Source: Hysterium pulicare CBS 123377
Taxonomy: Eukaryota; Ascomycota; Dothideomycetes; Hysteriales; Hysteriaceae
Assembly (NCBI GenBank): GCA_000467715.1
Contig: AJFK01000095.1
Location: 122,516 to 186,515 of the forward strand
DNA: 64,000 nt
Direction: 5' to 3'
Positions 10,775-22,554 of this stretch are shown here, one piece after another. Numbering within the stretch: position 1 is the first letter of the stretch; each line of letters opens with the position of its first letter. A program made the translations under genes and the position numbers. The notes beneath the pieces are model-generated. The model saw nothing but the letters and a program-made list of their open reading frames with translations. It had not been told where the DNA came from and ran no database searches.

Positions 10775-12180
10775 AAGAGTGGTCTTGCGCAGGGCGATGG
10801 TTGGGAGGTGAGAGGATTCTTTGGACTGCGGCTGCACGGCGATGAGTTTGAGATTGGGAGTTTGAAAAGTGATAAGAGCAGCTGGACCTTTATAGTTATG
10901 AGATAATGAACTGGAAGACGTTTATGTTTCGGTATGCTTCACAACCTTCAAGAGGCCTTTAGTAGGCTTCTTTCTTGAAGAATACATGCATATAAGAAAG
11001 TCTTGTTAGGAAGAAAACCGTTTTGAGGCAATCTGTGATAGTTTAAGGGTGTTCTAGAGCGAATAATCTTAGAAGCAAATAGGTCTGAAAGAAGATCATC
11101 TTGGAAGATAGTCCACTTGGAAGATAATTGTCTAAGAGCATTGATCTTTGCAAGAAGAAATATCTAGAAAGGAAAATAGTTAAAGAGGAAGTCTGAGGAG
11201 AGAAACATTTGAAGAGAAAAACGTTTGAGGAGGGAAAAGTTCGAGGAGGAAAAGCTTTGAGGGCCAAACTTCTGTGGCGTAGATCATCTGTAGGGAAATG
11301 TGACTAAGAGGGAGAGTGCCTGAGGGGGAAAGCCCCTGAGAGGGAGAGCGTCTGAGAAGAAAAATCGTTTGAAACAGGAATAATTTACCATGCAAATCGT
11401 CTATAACGGAAATCATCTCAAATTGAAATCGCCTTAGCAGCCTTGCTTCCCTTTTGTTGTGGCGGATTAACAAATTTTAGTCTAGAAGTTCTGCTTCTGA
11501 AGAGGTTCGCTTTTGGGATCTGTTTCAAGGTGAGTGGAGGCCTTGTTAGAAGCGTTGCTTTTGTGGGTTTCTGCTCCTTTAGAAGCTTTGTGAAGTTCAT
11601 GGAAAGCTTCTTGGAAGAGATATTTCGACTCAATTCCATGGCTTTTTACAAATCGACACAGAAGCACCGCTTCCGAGAAAGAAATCTATTGCGAAGAAAA
11701 AAGCGCGAGATATGAAGGGGGTGTCTCACGTGATTTCTTCCCAATCGAGTTAGTACCAGACAGAATAGCTTTCACTCACGAACACCTTTACACCTATCAT
11801 TATTCTTCCAGTACGTCCCATCTCACCGCATTCCCCTCTCTCACAAAATAATGCGAAGCAAAGACCTAAGTTCGGACGGTCATGCCGGCTAAATATATAA
11901 TTTAAGGCCCCCCCGATTCTCAGGTTGCCCAGAATATGACGTCGCGAGATCAATAAGGCGAAGGATTCCCAGGCTATGCTCGTTGGACCACCCAATAACA
12001 ACACCTATAAGTCCGGATCATAAGATGATACTGTAATCTTAGAACTGTAAGGCGTTATGATTTGGAAGGACTACCTTTTTGTCCGCTATGTGGCCAGGAA
12101 CGAAGTGCTTATATCTCGACCATGGCACCGTACGGCGATTTTCATTACATTCTATGTATTATTGAGTCTTTTTAACAAAC
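10775..12180. other. Intergenic with degenerate repeats
   Basis: About 1.4 kb of AT-rich and purine-biased DNA. The repeat tract inside it is listed separately. Upstream of 12181 sits the promoter of the SGNH hydrolase. Open frames here are by-products of the repeat. Confidence 0.5.
11040..11400 (+). repeat. Purine-rich degenerate tandem repeat
   Basis: The plus strand is strongly purine-biased and built of imperfect units of roughly 16-18 nt. Examples are CTTGGAAGATAGTCCA next to CTTGGAAGATAATTGT, and a run of units beginning TGAGGAG, TGAAGAG, TGAGGAG and CGAGGAG at about 11190-11260. Units have drifted and contain stops in all forward frames. It could be the relic of a repeat-protein gene or a non-coding minisatellite. 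Confidence 0.55.
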
Positions 12181-13062
12181 ATGTATGCACATCTATTCAA
12201 AAAGCTGGCTTTGCCGGCTGCGATTCTTTCGTTCAGTGAGTTTTCTCACTTCTCCGTTCCAAGTCGTATACTCTCAGTAATACTTCGAACTAACTTGCTA
12301 ATAGTCACACCCTTTATATCAGCCCTTCCTCATAATGTCCGTACCGTCGTAGCACCTGGCACCGAACTTCGTATTCTCCCCCTCGGTGATAGCATAACCT
12401 TCAGATGGAACTCAACCAGCGGCACTGATGGGTACCGTCTCGGACTTTCCCAAGACCTCTCGGGGTCTGACTGGCTCTTCGTTGGAACACAGCGCTCCGG
12501 CTCTATGGTAGACAACTATAATGAAGGGCACCCTGGCTATACTATTTCAAGAATTGCTGGAGTCGCAGGTCCTGCCTTAGCGGAAAGACCCAACATCGTG
12601 TTGTTGCATGCGGGAACGAACGATCTGAATAACTCCCCACCGCCGGCGAATGAGAGCTATGCCGATGCGCCGGAGAGACTGGGGACTTTAATCGATGAGG
12701 TTGTCAACGCTTGCCCGGATGCTGCGGTGCTCGTGGCGCAGGTTATCAATGCCAAGAAATCGAATACAGAGGCTAGAATCAAGACATTCAATGCGGCTGT
12801 TCCTGGTGTTGTGCAAGCGAGAGCAGACAAGGGCGAAAAGGTCGCTGTGGTTGATTTCAGTGCAGTGGAAATAGACGAGTTGATTGACGGACTACACCCG
12901 TCAGTATTACTACATGGACTAGATCAGAGCGTGGTAGCTGACGAAGAATTCAACAGAACTGTCGCGGGTTATAAGCATATGGGGAACATTTGGTTCCAAG
13001 GCCTTCAAACCGTCGCTGCGAATGGTTGGATCACGGCTCCTGTCCGGATCCCACTTGAGTGA
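12181..13062 (+). CDS. Secreted SGNH/GDSL hydrolase
   Basis: Exons 12181-12235 and 12305-13062 (69-bp intron) give 270 aa. Splicing creates a continuous hydrophobic signal peptide (about residues 8-25, ending FISA). Block I is LPLGDSIT with the nucleophile Ser48, block III is HAGTNDLN, and DGLHPS near the C-terminus supplies the Asp-His pair. The organisation is that of secreted carbohydrate-esterase-like SGNH enzymes (CE3-type), so removal of acyl groups from plant cell-wall sugars is likely. About 20 residues that loop after DGLHPS are not typical of the family. Confidence 0.88.
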   Translation: MYAHLFKKLALPAAILSFSEFSHFSVPSRILSVILRTNLLIVTPFISALPHNVRTVVAPGTELRILPLGDSITFRWNSTSGTDGYRLGLSQDLSGSDWLFVGTQRSGSMVDNYNEGHPGYTISRIAGVAGPALAERPNIVLLHAGTNDLNNSPPPANESYADAPERLGTLIDEVVNACPDAAVLVAQVINAKKSNTEARIKTFNAAVPGVVQARADKGEKVAVVDFSAVEIDELIDGLHPSVLLHGLDQSVVADEEFNRTVAGYKHMGNIWFQGLQTVAANGWITAPVRIPLE

Positions 13063-13784
13063 TATATGGGACACGTCAATTTCTTGAGAAGTCATCCTTG
13101 TGGCGACTTGTATGGATTTTGGGTATGGATATGAGCATTGTAGGCGTGCATAGACTTTGCTATAGGCTGGTTCGCAGTAGAAATGCACGAGTCGTTTCCA
13201 GCAAACTTAGTAATCCAACTGACTCTTGATTGGCTGAGGGACACATATCATTGGACGGCCGCTTTTCTTTCTCCATGGCCAACACGCGGGGCATATGAAT
13301 TGCGGGGAATCAAAACGCTACTCCATGCCCCTGCGCCTGCAGTCCGAGCATCCGCGGCGTCCATCAACGTGACCTGTGACAGAATTCCTGTCGTCTTCAA
13401 TACTTCCATTCCTCAGCTTCATTGCCACGTCTCAGCTCATCGTTGCCAGCGAGAATACCCATCACGCTATCATCCGGAGAAATTTGAAGACAATCCATGG
13501 ACATTTCGAAGTTGATCAGCACACCTAAACCGCGGTAACGCTTCGCCTGAAGGTTTCCGTCTTGCCTGTCTCGATTTATTGTCCTGCCGATTTTCCATCT
13601 TGCTGTAGCGTCATTAGCGTTCTGCGTCCCTGTGACCCTTTCCCAATGTCTATATCAACGCTCAGATGCGGCAGAAACTAGGTAAACGATACGTGACGGT
13701 ATTTCTTCTCCACAATCCTCTTCGTTCTTTTCATCCTTCATTCTTTAGCCTCAGTTTGTACTGAACTGCACGCTCCTTGCCACA
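13063..13784. other. Intergenic, P450 promoter
   Basis: No gene is recognised. The frame at 13183-13515 has no known domain. The last 200 bp should hold the P450 promoter. Confidence 0.45.
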
Positions 13785-15571
13785 ATGGCTGTCGTGGATG
13801 CCAGCCGGGTACAATTGCTCGCCATTGGGGTCCCAATTGCTGTTTGTATCCCCAATATAGTCATAGTCCAACAATTGCCCGTCTAATACTTCGCTTAGTA
13901 TATTCTCTACTTCATTGTCCGATCCATCTACCGCGTTACCCTGCATCCTCTCGCCAAGTACCCAGGACCTATCCTCTGGGCAATCTCTCCCGTCCCCTCA
14001 ATCTATCATCTCCTCCGTGGCCGTATTTCCTTCGAATACAAGCTTCTCCATGACAAATATGGCCCCGTCGTTCGCGTCATGCCCAATGAACTCGCCTTCA
14101 ACACTCCCCGCGCTTTCGAAGACATCTATGGCCACCGTGTCGGACTGCCTAACATGGACAAAGACCCTATTCACGTGGGCGCAGTCGAGGCTATTCCTGG
14201 AGCAACGAACTTGACCATGGCTCCTGATACGCACCACGCTAGACAGCGACGAGCGTTGGCGCATGCGTTTTCTAAACAAGCTTTACTCGAGCAGGAACCT
14301 ATATTGAAAGGATACGTGGCCCTGTTCGTTCAGAGGTTGCGAGAGTTAAGCCACAAAGGACAGGCGGCAAACATGGTGTCTTGGTTCAATTTCTGCACAT
14401 TCGATATCATTGGAGATTTAAGCTTTGGCGAACCTTTCGGGTGTCTGGAGCAAGGTTCGTATCAAAAAAGAGATGCGATATACGGAAACTGACATTCTTC
14501 GTAGGCGAAGGCGGCGAGTCTGCCGAATGGGTCATTCTCATCTACGAATCCATCAAGGCCGGCTGCCTTGAACAAGCCACCCGCCGTTTCGCAACCCCTG
14601 GGTCTTTGGCTCAACGGTTTTTCCTCTGGTGCATTCCATCCCTCATCCGCGAACGACGGTACAAACACCTGCGCAACTCAACCGAGAAAACCATTCGAAG
14701 AATGAACACCAAGACCGAGCATCGAGACTTCATCTGGTACATCCTAAGGCAGAGGGAGAAAAAGAACGAGGTCTCTGATGACGAGGTAATCATGAATGCT
14801 GCGTTGTTTATGTAAGTTTCCTATCCCGCCATCTTGTCGAGAATCTTAGTAAAAGGCAAGTAGCTAAACTCTTTTGTGCGCCGTAACAGCGTCGCAGGTT
14901 CCGAAACTACTGCTACTGAACTCTGCGGTCTTCTGAATCACCTCCTCCGCAACCCACCCATCTACAAACGCCTCGTAGACGAACTCCGCACCGCTGTAAA
15001 GAGAGAGGAAGACTTGAACATGGACGTACTCGGCAAGCTCCCCTGGATGAATGCATGCATTGAAGAGGGTCTTCGTATCTTCCCTCCCGTCCCAATTGGC
15101 CTGCTGAGAACGGTCCCCGAGGGAGGTTCGGACATCGACGGACACAGAGTACCGGGGGGAGTAAGTCGCAATCCCACCACCATTCCACAAAACAAGCCAT
15201 CGCTAACATCCACCTAGACCTCCGTCTGCGTCTCCTCCTGGGCCGCCGCCCACTCTCCCAACAACTTCGCCTCCCCCGACGACTTCATTCCGGAGCGCTG
15301 GATGGATGGCGACGCGCGCTTCGACTCGGACCAAAAGAAGGCAGCTCAGCCCTTCTCGCTCGGTCCTCGTGGCTGCATTGGCCGTAATCTGACTTACGTC
15401 GAACTGAGATTAATATTGGGGGCTCTGCTTTGGAACTTTGATGTCGAGTTTGCAGATGGTGCGCCGCTTTGGAATCCGGCGGAGGAACACAAGGGGCTTA
15501 GGGCTTATAATACTTGGGAGAAGAGTCCACTTATGGTAAAGATTACGGATATTAGGAAGAGTCCGGCTTAG
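13785..15571 (+). CDS. Cytochrome P450 monooxygenase
   Basis: Five exons (13785-13841, 13899-14454, 14505-14811, 14890-15160, 15218-15571) give 514 aa, normal for a fungal P450. The N-terminus is a membrane anchor formed across intron 1, then the KYPGP hinge. The I-helix oxygen-binding motif AGSETT appears once intron 3 is removed. The K-helix EEGLR, the PERW motif and the haem-binding FSLGPRGCIG (Cys about 450) are all intact. The donor of intron 1 (GTTTGT) is weak but is the one that keeps the anchor in frame. The sequence resembles the CYP65/isotrichodermin-hydroxylase-like group, so a secondary-metabolite substrate is plausible but unproven. Confidence 0.93.
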
Positions 15572-15947
15572 AGTGAGTAGATGGATAGGGTGGATGGGGC
15601 TGGATGGTTGATAAGAGTGGAAGGACATGATGTAGTTATGATTGCTGGTGTTGATAGGACAGATTTTGTGGGGGGTTTCGGGTTTAGGTAGATGAGATTG
15701 GATTGATGGTATCGCCTTTTTGAAAGAAATGGAATTATGAGATAATAGCAATGGATAAAGATTTTAAGAAATGATGCCTGAGACCAATTTGGTCAGTAAA
15801 TTGCCTGGTCAAATTGAATAAGTCACGTAATAAAATGGCACCTTGATGTCAAAGCCGAGTAGCAGAAGTGAAACTCAGAGAAAGAGTCGAACTCGATTTA
15901 ATGCCAGAGGTATCGTGATCGAAAAACCAAAGTCTTCTAAATTCCTC

Positions 15948-17246
15948 TCACGGAATGACTTTAGCCTTCCTCATGCGATCAAAAGCAATCTTCCACGTTT
16001 CCGGCGTGCGGATCTCCTCTGTATAGCCCACCTTGTGCGATGCTTCCATGCTCATCTGGCGGTCGAAGTCGAACATTGTCATAATGTAATACTAGATTGA
16101 ATGATTAGCTACCTTCAGTAATTTGAAAGATAGAGGCATGTCTACCTGGAACCCAGGATGGGTGATATCCGAATCAACGCTTCCAGTCTTCAAACTATGC
16201 TTCTTCTCCAATTCATCCCATTCTTTCCGATGTTGCGCGATGTATGCTCCCGGCTGAGGGGAGCCCTCTTCTGGTCCTGTACCCTTGAGGCCAAAGTACT
16301 CGCAGATGACGGGCCATTTCCCGGACCACGTATCCAGCTGACCACCCACATTATATGATTTCGCAGACGTTTTTTCAGGGTTTAGAGATGCAAGGATGGA
16401 GAAATGAGCGACCATGTCTTGAGGTGACTCGTTGTACTTGTTCACCCAAGACTTGTCAGTACCTGGGAATGGACACTTCGCACCTTCGCCCTCTATCGCA
16501 CGGTACAACGAGAGATACAGCCCCAATGTCTGAGCGAGACAGTACGCGTTGTTGTTTGGGACGAAACCAATGATGTTGTCGGGTCTGATTTCACACCACG
16601 ACCACTTCTTGCCTTTGGCCATTCGCTTTAGGCAATCAATTTGGTTATAGTAGAAGAGTTGGCTGAGGAAGGGTTCGGGGATTGGCGGTAGAGATTCTTT
16701 GAGCGGGAGGTCATTCGAAAAGGGGAACTTGTCGAGCATCTGACACCCATAGATTTTGGTGCCGGAGGGAAGAACGACGTAGGATAAGGAAGTGGAGAGG
16801 TGTTCGATAGCAGTGACGGCGCGTTCGAGCATGTCTTCGTTGACGCGACATTCAGCATCGTTGTCGTCGAGCTGCTTATATGCTTTGAATCATCGTGAGC
16901 CCATATCTTACGCTGTGGAAATTGATGTTCGGGACTTCAAGGAAACGGGTATCAGCTCACAGTAGAAATAAACTTGCGTGACACTGTCAACATCCGGCAC
17001 CTTCTCCTTGATTGTCTTCTCCAAGTCTTCCTGGCTACCCTTCAAAAGATCAATGCCAGATACTATTTGCAATCTTGGATCATCGGGCCAAAGAGCCATC
17101 TCCCTGGTGAGCGGCCTGTTCACCAGCGCCGAGACTTTGGAGAAGGCATCCTTGGACGGGTAGCCATTGAGGATCGCATTCACGATAGCCCAGCCTGATA
17201 TTCCAGATGCTCCATAGACAAGAGCGTGGTTACCTGTTGGTGCCAT
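15948..17246 (-). CDS. PRISE-type NAD(P)H reductase
   Basis: Three exons (17246-16961, 16882-16146, 16091-15948) give 388 aa. The N-terminal GASGISGWA is the Rossmann dinucleotide loop. FYYNQIDCL matches the NFYYxxED-like motif of progesterone 5-beta-reductase/iridoid synthase relatives, and RPDNIIGFVPN is the next conserved block. The last exon carries the characteristic FDFDRQMSMEASHKVG ending. These short-chain reductases reduce enones or similar carbonyl compounds. The gene is tail to tail with the P450, with 376 bp between stops, which suggests but does not prove a shared pathway. Confidence 0.9.
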
Positions 17247-17661
17247 TGTGGATAGTACGCTCACTTACGGGAGTATAGAGAGCGATGTGAAGCCTGCCGT
17301 CGACGCAAAGGCGGCAGATGGTAGGCAAGGTAGGTTTTGTACCCCATTCCGTACCTGGCCTTGGTCCGTTCATGTGACAGTACCAGTATCCACAGTGGCA
17401 TTGGAAGGTTCGCGGTCAGCTCCTGGGTTGGTTGAGCGCGTCCCCTTGAACTACGGAGTTGTATTTCCATCGCGTATGACTTGTATCCCCCGCACTTTCG
17501 CCCCGCCATGACTCGTTCGCCCTCGTGTCTTGAGAGTAGAGTCCGTCTATAGATTTCCGGGCATAGGGATAGGCAAGGCTGAAGCGAGCCTTACTGGTTC
17601 TTTGTAAAGCTGCTAGATAGGTAAATGTTCCCTCTTGGTCCTTCGAAATGGCACCCCAAAG
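17247..17661. other. Divergent promoter between reductase and NTF2-like gene
   Basis: 415 bp separates two divergently transcribed genes, so both probably share this control region. I see no recognisable binding site. Confidence 0.5.
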
Positions 17662-18157
17662 ATGGCTTCAATTCCCCTAGACGACGATGCCGATTCCTAC
17701 CCTTCAGAATACCCATCAGAGTGCAACATTGACTCGGACATCAAAGCCTTCATAAAGAAGTACTACCAAACCGTCGACATGCTTGGGAAGCATATCGAAT
17801 ATTCCGAGTGCTTTGCGGAGAACGGCTGTCTCGTCACTCCGAGTGGTAAAAAGTTCACTGGACGAGCTGGTACTTGGCCCTAGCATCATAGCAGACTGTC
17901 TTCTGACTCAATTCCCAGCTCTAAAGGCTGTCCATGAAGGTATGTGGGGAGGAATCGAGAAGCGCATCCATCGACCAGATAGGATCTTTCCTTTTGGTGA
18001 AAACGCGAACGAAGTTGTCATCATCGGACGAGTTGAATACTGGAAAACTGACGGGTCAAACATAAAAATGGACATGGCCAGTCGAGCGAAATATCAGAGA
18101 AATGCTGCATCTGGTGCTGTGGAGATGGCAGAATTGCAGGTATGGTTGTCTGGGTGA
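17662..18157 (+). CDS. NTF2/SnoaL-like small protein
   Basis: Two exons (17662-17869, 17919-18157) give 148 aa. The 49-bp intron joins FTGRA to ALKAVHEGMWGGIEKR. The pattern of an N-terminal helix with FIKKYYQTVD, a central strand set and the ending AELQVWL fits the cone-shaped NTF2/SnoaL fold found in many small fungal enzymes and binding proteins. No catalytic residue can be assigned. The second ATG (17662) is used because the upstream frame start has a poorer context. It is divergent to the PRISE reductase. Confidence 0.75.
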
Positions 18158-18570
18158 ACCACCTTTGAAGTCAGGGGCCTGGGTTCCGTAACATGAAAAT
18201 ATCCATCTCCTATCATCATACGTGAGAGGATATGTTTGATAATAAGAACACAAAGAGGTGCAGAGCGGACCGGGGACTTCCTTTAGATGGATCTATCCTC
18301 TCTCATCCATTCCTACCCAACTCACCCAAGGTCATACAAAGGCCAAAGCCAGCAGCGTGGCTCACCCGTTCGAAAAGCGTGGTAGTGAGCGAAATTAGGG
18401 AACCGTTTCTCCTCGCCCGATCTCCAGATCTTCAATAAGCTTTCTCGATGACCTTTAGTTATATAGAATCAGAAAGCTCTTCGCGCGAGCTCTCATCAAT
18501 TCATAATTCAATACCTGAAGGAACTCCATCTAACAGAGATCTTACATCTACAATCGCTCCCCTCCAGCCA
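18158..18570. other. Intergenic between convergent genes
   Basis: 3' flanks of the NTF2-like gene and the SRP receptor gene. No further feature was seen. Confidence 0.5.
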
Positions 18571-20687
18571 CTAACTCATCAACAACCGACAAACACTTTT
18601 AACGTTCAATCCCCTCAAATCAGCATAATGCTGTCCAACTCCCAAAAACACAACCGGAATACCAGTCGCATGTACCATACTAACAAGCGTGCCCACCATA
18701 TCCCCAACCGTATCGCACTTACTAATGACAAACCCATCAAGTCCACGCCCAGCCCCAAAACTGGCATTGAAATTCCTAGCCTGAGCTACGGAATCCGATC
18801 CCACCAGCGCCTCGCCAACCATCAGAATCTTATCCGGTTTAGCTAGCTTGGCGAATTTCTCGAGCGAGGACATAAGGCGTTGATCGTTGTGTCTCCGTCC
18901 GGCGGTATCAATAAGTACAACGTCGAAGTTGTTTTTAGCTGCATAGCTCACTGCATCGGCAGCGATATTTGCAGCGTCTTTGCCATAACCTTTCTCGAAG
19001 ATGTCGACTTCGCCGCCCTCGCGTTTGGAGAGCTCCTTGAGATTACGCACGTGGACGCGCAGTTGTTCGACGGCGCCAGAGCGGAACGTATCGGCTGCTG
19101 CGATGAGGACACGGTGGTGATTTTGGAGAAGGAAGAAAGCGATTTTGGAGAGATTGGTGGATTTGCCGACACCGTTGACGCCGACAATAGAAAGGACGTA
19201 GGGACGGCCGGTAGAGGTTACGTTCGAGATTTCGCGGAGGAGGTCGAGTGAAGTGGTGGGGGTGAGGATCTTGGTTAATGCTGTTTCCATCGCGGTCCGG
19301 ATGGTCGATTCGACGGCTGTGTAACAGTTAGAGAAATTCGTGCGGTTTGTAGATACTGGGCGAGTAGGATTGAGGCAGGGAGAAGCAACATACTTGTAAA
19401 GTTCCCAGTCTTGAGACCGACTAGATCTCGTTCCACGCTCTCGCATAACCTTACGGCTGCCTCCCGTGCGACATTCTTCTTCAATAAATGATCTTCCATG
19501 CCTTTCAAAGGCTTTTCTAAATCTTCCTTGGTCAGAGTCTTTCCACCCACCACATTCCTGAAAAGTCCCCCTATGGCGCCTAAGCTTGATCCTACTATGC
19601 CGCCAGCAGCTCCAGAGCTTTCTTTCTTCTCGTTCGCCATCCTCAAAATCTCATCCATCTCTTCATCTACATCTTTAAGAACAAATTGGCCTTTGCCAGT
19701 CCTCCTGCCCCATGTCTCTGGCCTTATTTCTTCGAGCGCTTCGGATTCTGAGGCGTCGCTCTTGAGGTCAGTGGTCGAGTAGTCTAACACCACAGAACCA
19801 TCCTCTTCGTCAGCACCGAATTCATTCCATACACGGTTCCTCTTCACCGAGCCTTTTGCGCTAGCTTTGCCTTTCTTTGTTGAAGCTTCGTCGCCTGATG
19901 AAACTGGTGCTGAAGTTGCTGCGGCGGCTTTCTTCCGGTCTCTTCGCGACGGTTTACCTCCTGGTCTTGCTTTCCCTGTGATAAGGCGATTTACGGCTGG
20001 TGTAGACGGTCGCGAAGTATCTGGAGTAGGGACGGGGGTCACGTCTGTTGAGGTATCATCGTTGTATAGAGGTTTTTGAGGTCCTGCGAAATCAATCGAT
20101 CAATAGAGGTCCCCGGCCATGATTAATGCACATACCATTTCGCAGAATTGGCATTGGTGGAGCTTCTTCCGCAGCATTATCGGTTCCTGAACTTGAAGGA
20201 GGCGTGATATCGACCGTAGGAGGGCCAGTCTTGGGACCATCACTTGTGCGCTCGAGTTCTTGCATCTGCCTGTCGAAGTACGGATCGAAGGGACAATTCA
20301 CAACGCTCGTATGCTCCTTCTTGAGTTGTTCTCCGTACAATCCTGCGAACAAAGTCCGAACATTCTCGAGTAGTTTGTCTATCCATGTCAAATGGACTAG
20401 CGATTGATAAACCGCCTGGAATAATTTAGCAAGACACTCCAATTCAAGGAAGGCATGTTCCTGCATACCACAAAGATCAATCCCAGATCCTTTGCTGCAG
20501 TCCATTTCAATGTGTATCCTTCCTTCTTGTACGTTGGCTTCTGAAAATCGTCGGCGCCGGTCGTTATACGCTCCTCGATAAAGACGTCGCGTATGAGGCT
20601 GTTAATAATATTCGCACCAACGGGAACATAGGTACGCGACCACAGGACAACGCCCGAGGTTGTCAAAATCTCAAAGGTATCCAACAT
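18571..20687 (-). CDS. SRP101: Signal recognition particle receptor subunit alpha
   Basis: Docks SRP-ribosome complexes at the ER through its GTPase. Four exons (20687-20469, 20415-20136, 20083-19394, 19316-18571) give 644 aa, matching the family. The N-terminal SRX longin domain (MLDTFEILTTSGVVLWSRTY, about 1-130) binds the beta subunit. A charged, Lys/Ser-rich linker follows. The NG domain holds GVNGVGKS (442-449), AAADTFRSGAVEQL, the DTAGR switch and a SKCD guanine-specificity motif. The introns are 52-77 bp. The gene shares a 251-bp upstream region with YIF1. Confidence 0.96.
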
Positions 20688-20938
20688 TGCTGCAAGTGGG
20701 CAAATGTGCAAATGTGGTGAGCTTTCGGTGGTGGTGGGACGCACAATGACGAGCGCGAGGGTCCAGTTGAGCGGTCCAGAGCGGAAGTTGCCAGCTGTGT
20801 GCATCTTGCTCCGAAAGGCAGCAGGAAACAATATCAACACCACAATTCTCTTCCGCACCAAATCCACACCCCCCATTTCTCCGGCCTCTTCTTCCAATTT
20901 ATGCCACACAAAAGCCTCGATTGACATCCAACACGACC
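20688..20938. promoter_or_regulatory. Bidirectional promoter, SRP101 / YIF1
   Basis: Only 251 bp lie between the start codons of two divergent early secretory pathway genes. Both promoters and 5' UTRs must fit in it, so co-expression is likely. No specific motif was identified. Confidence 0.6.
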
Positions 20939-22155
20939 ATGCAGCGCCCAACCTATGCGAATGCACCCGCACACTCGCCGCCGCTTCACCATCCCGTCCC
21001 ACAACACGTTTCCACAGTCCCACAGCTCCGCTCTCCGCCGCCTCCAGTACCACCCTCGCAACCTGGCAGTGGATATGGCTATGGGCAGCCGCAGGGAGGA
21101 GGCCCTGGGGCCGGCGGTGGTGGCTACAACAACATGCATCCTGCATTCGGAGGCTTTATGAATGATTCTACAGCACAAATGGGATACCAGGTCGGCAGGA
21201 GTGCCGTGATTGCGGCTCAAGATTATGCAGACCAGCACGTGAGTGAATACTAAGCTTTGGAGGACTGCTCCCATGTGAATTCCGAGGCGACGGATGATAG
21301 AAGTTAATCTCTGGGTTTTTAGATCAACCGCTACGTGAATGTTGGCGCCATAAAACACTACTTCAACGTGTCGAATCGCTACGTCGCGACCAAACTATAC
21401 ATCGTCCTCTTCCCTTGGTGGCATAAGCCTTGGTCGCGACAACAACGTCTGACCAACGATGGATCATCAGGGCTCTACCTTCCACCTCGAGAAGATATAA
21501 ACTCGCCGGATATGTACATACCAAGTGCGTCGCCCTCCCTTCCCCTCACCTGACAGCCTCTGTCCTTCTATCTACACCTGCCAAATATAAAGAAGCTAAC
21601 CTTCGTCTAGCCATGGCTTTGGTGACTTACATCCTCCTCTCCACCCTCCTCGCTGGTCTCCGCGGCGCCTTCCACCCCGAACTCCTTGGCGCAACAGCTG
21701 CAACCGCCTTCATAGTCGTAATACTCGAGATAATATCTTTAAAACTCGGAACATACCTCCTCGCCATCTCTTCAGAGTCCCAACTCCTCGATCTCGTGGC
21801 CTACAGTGGATACAAATTCGTCGGCATTATTTTAACCCTCCTGGTCTCCGAGATATTCAATCGCACCTCGCTAGGTACTGGCACCGGAGGAACTGGTGGC
21901 TGGATAGGCTGGATAGTGTTCCTTTACACGTTTGGTGCGAATGCCTTTTTCCTACTAAGGAGTTTGAGGTATGTCCTGCTCCCGGATCAGGGGAGTAGTG
22001 GCGCGCCAGGAGGTGGCCCAAGCTATACCGTTGCGAGGAGTCAGAAGAATAAGAGGACCCAGTTCTTGTTTGTGTATAGCTATGTTGTGCAGTTCATTTT
22101 CATGTGGTTATTGAGTCGGCAGAGTGCCGATCCGAAGTTGGGGATCAAGGCTTAA
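20939..22155 (+). CDS. YIF1: YIF1-family ER-Golgi transport protein
   Basis: Exons 20939-21238, 21323-21524 and 21611-22155 give 348 aa. A Pro/Gly-rich cytosolic N-terminus (about 1-65) precedes the conserved block that runs to INRYVNVGAIKHYFNVSNRYV across intron 1. The C-terminal half has several TM helices (LVTYILLSTLLAGL; ATAFIVVILEIISLKL; GIILTLLVSEIF; WIVFLYTFGANAFFLL; FLFVYSYVVQFIFMWLL). YIF1 pairs with YIP1 and Rab GTPases in COPII vesicle budding and fusion. The start is the first true ATG; upstream codons in frame are non-ATG. Confidence 0.94.
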
Positions 22156-22554
22156 GGATAGAGCGAGCAGGCAAGGCTGGAAGTGGACGAGCAAGATGAG
22201 AGGATCTGCGCTTTCCTGCTTGCGAGCTGTTGATGTCCAAGCCACTATAAAAGATATGCATCATTGGCATTAGAATGCGGCAGCGAGAAGTGACCAGAAC
22301 AGCGCAGGTATTGATAAAAATTAGAGATCACTACGAAACCAAACCAAGGCCCTTCTTCGCTATCGCTATGTGTCATCTACTTACTACTCGTTCCACATTC
22401 ACCACCCCTCATCAATCGCTAAGAGTGGATGAAGAGAGAAACTCAAGGTCACGAATGGTTCTTCTCGAGCGGCTGAAACGATCCATTCTCTCTTCAACAT
22501 GCTGACCATCTCGACCTGCCAATCTTGCCCAGAGCCTCAGCGAGAGAAGCCACA
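22156..22554. other. Intergenic between convergent genes
   Basis: 3' flanks of YIF1 and of the type II membrane protein gene. Nothing else was seen. Confidence 0.5.
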
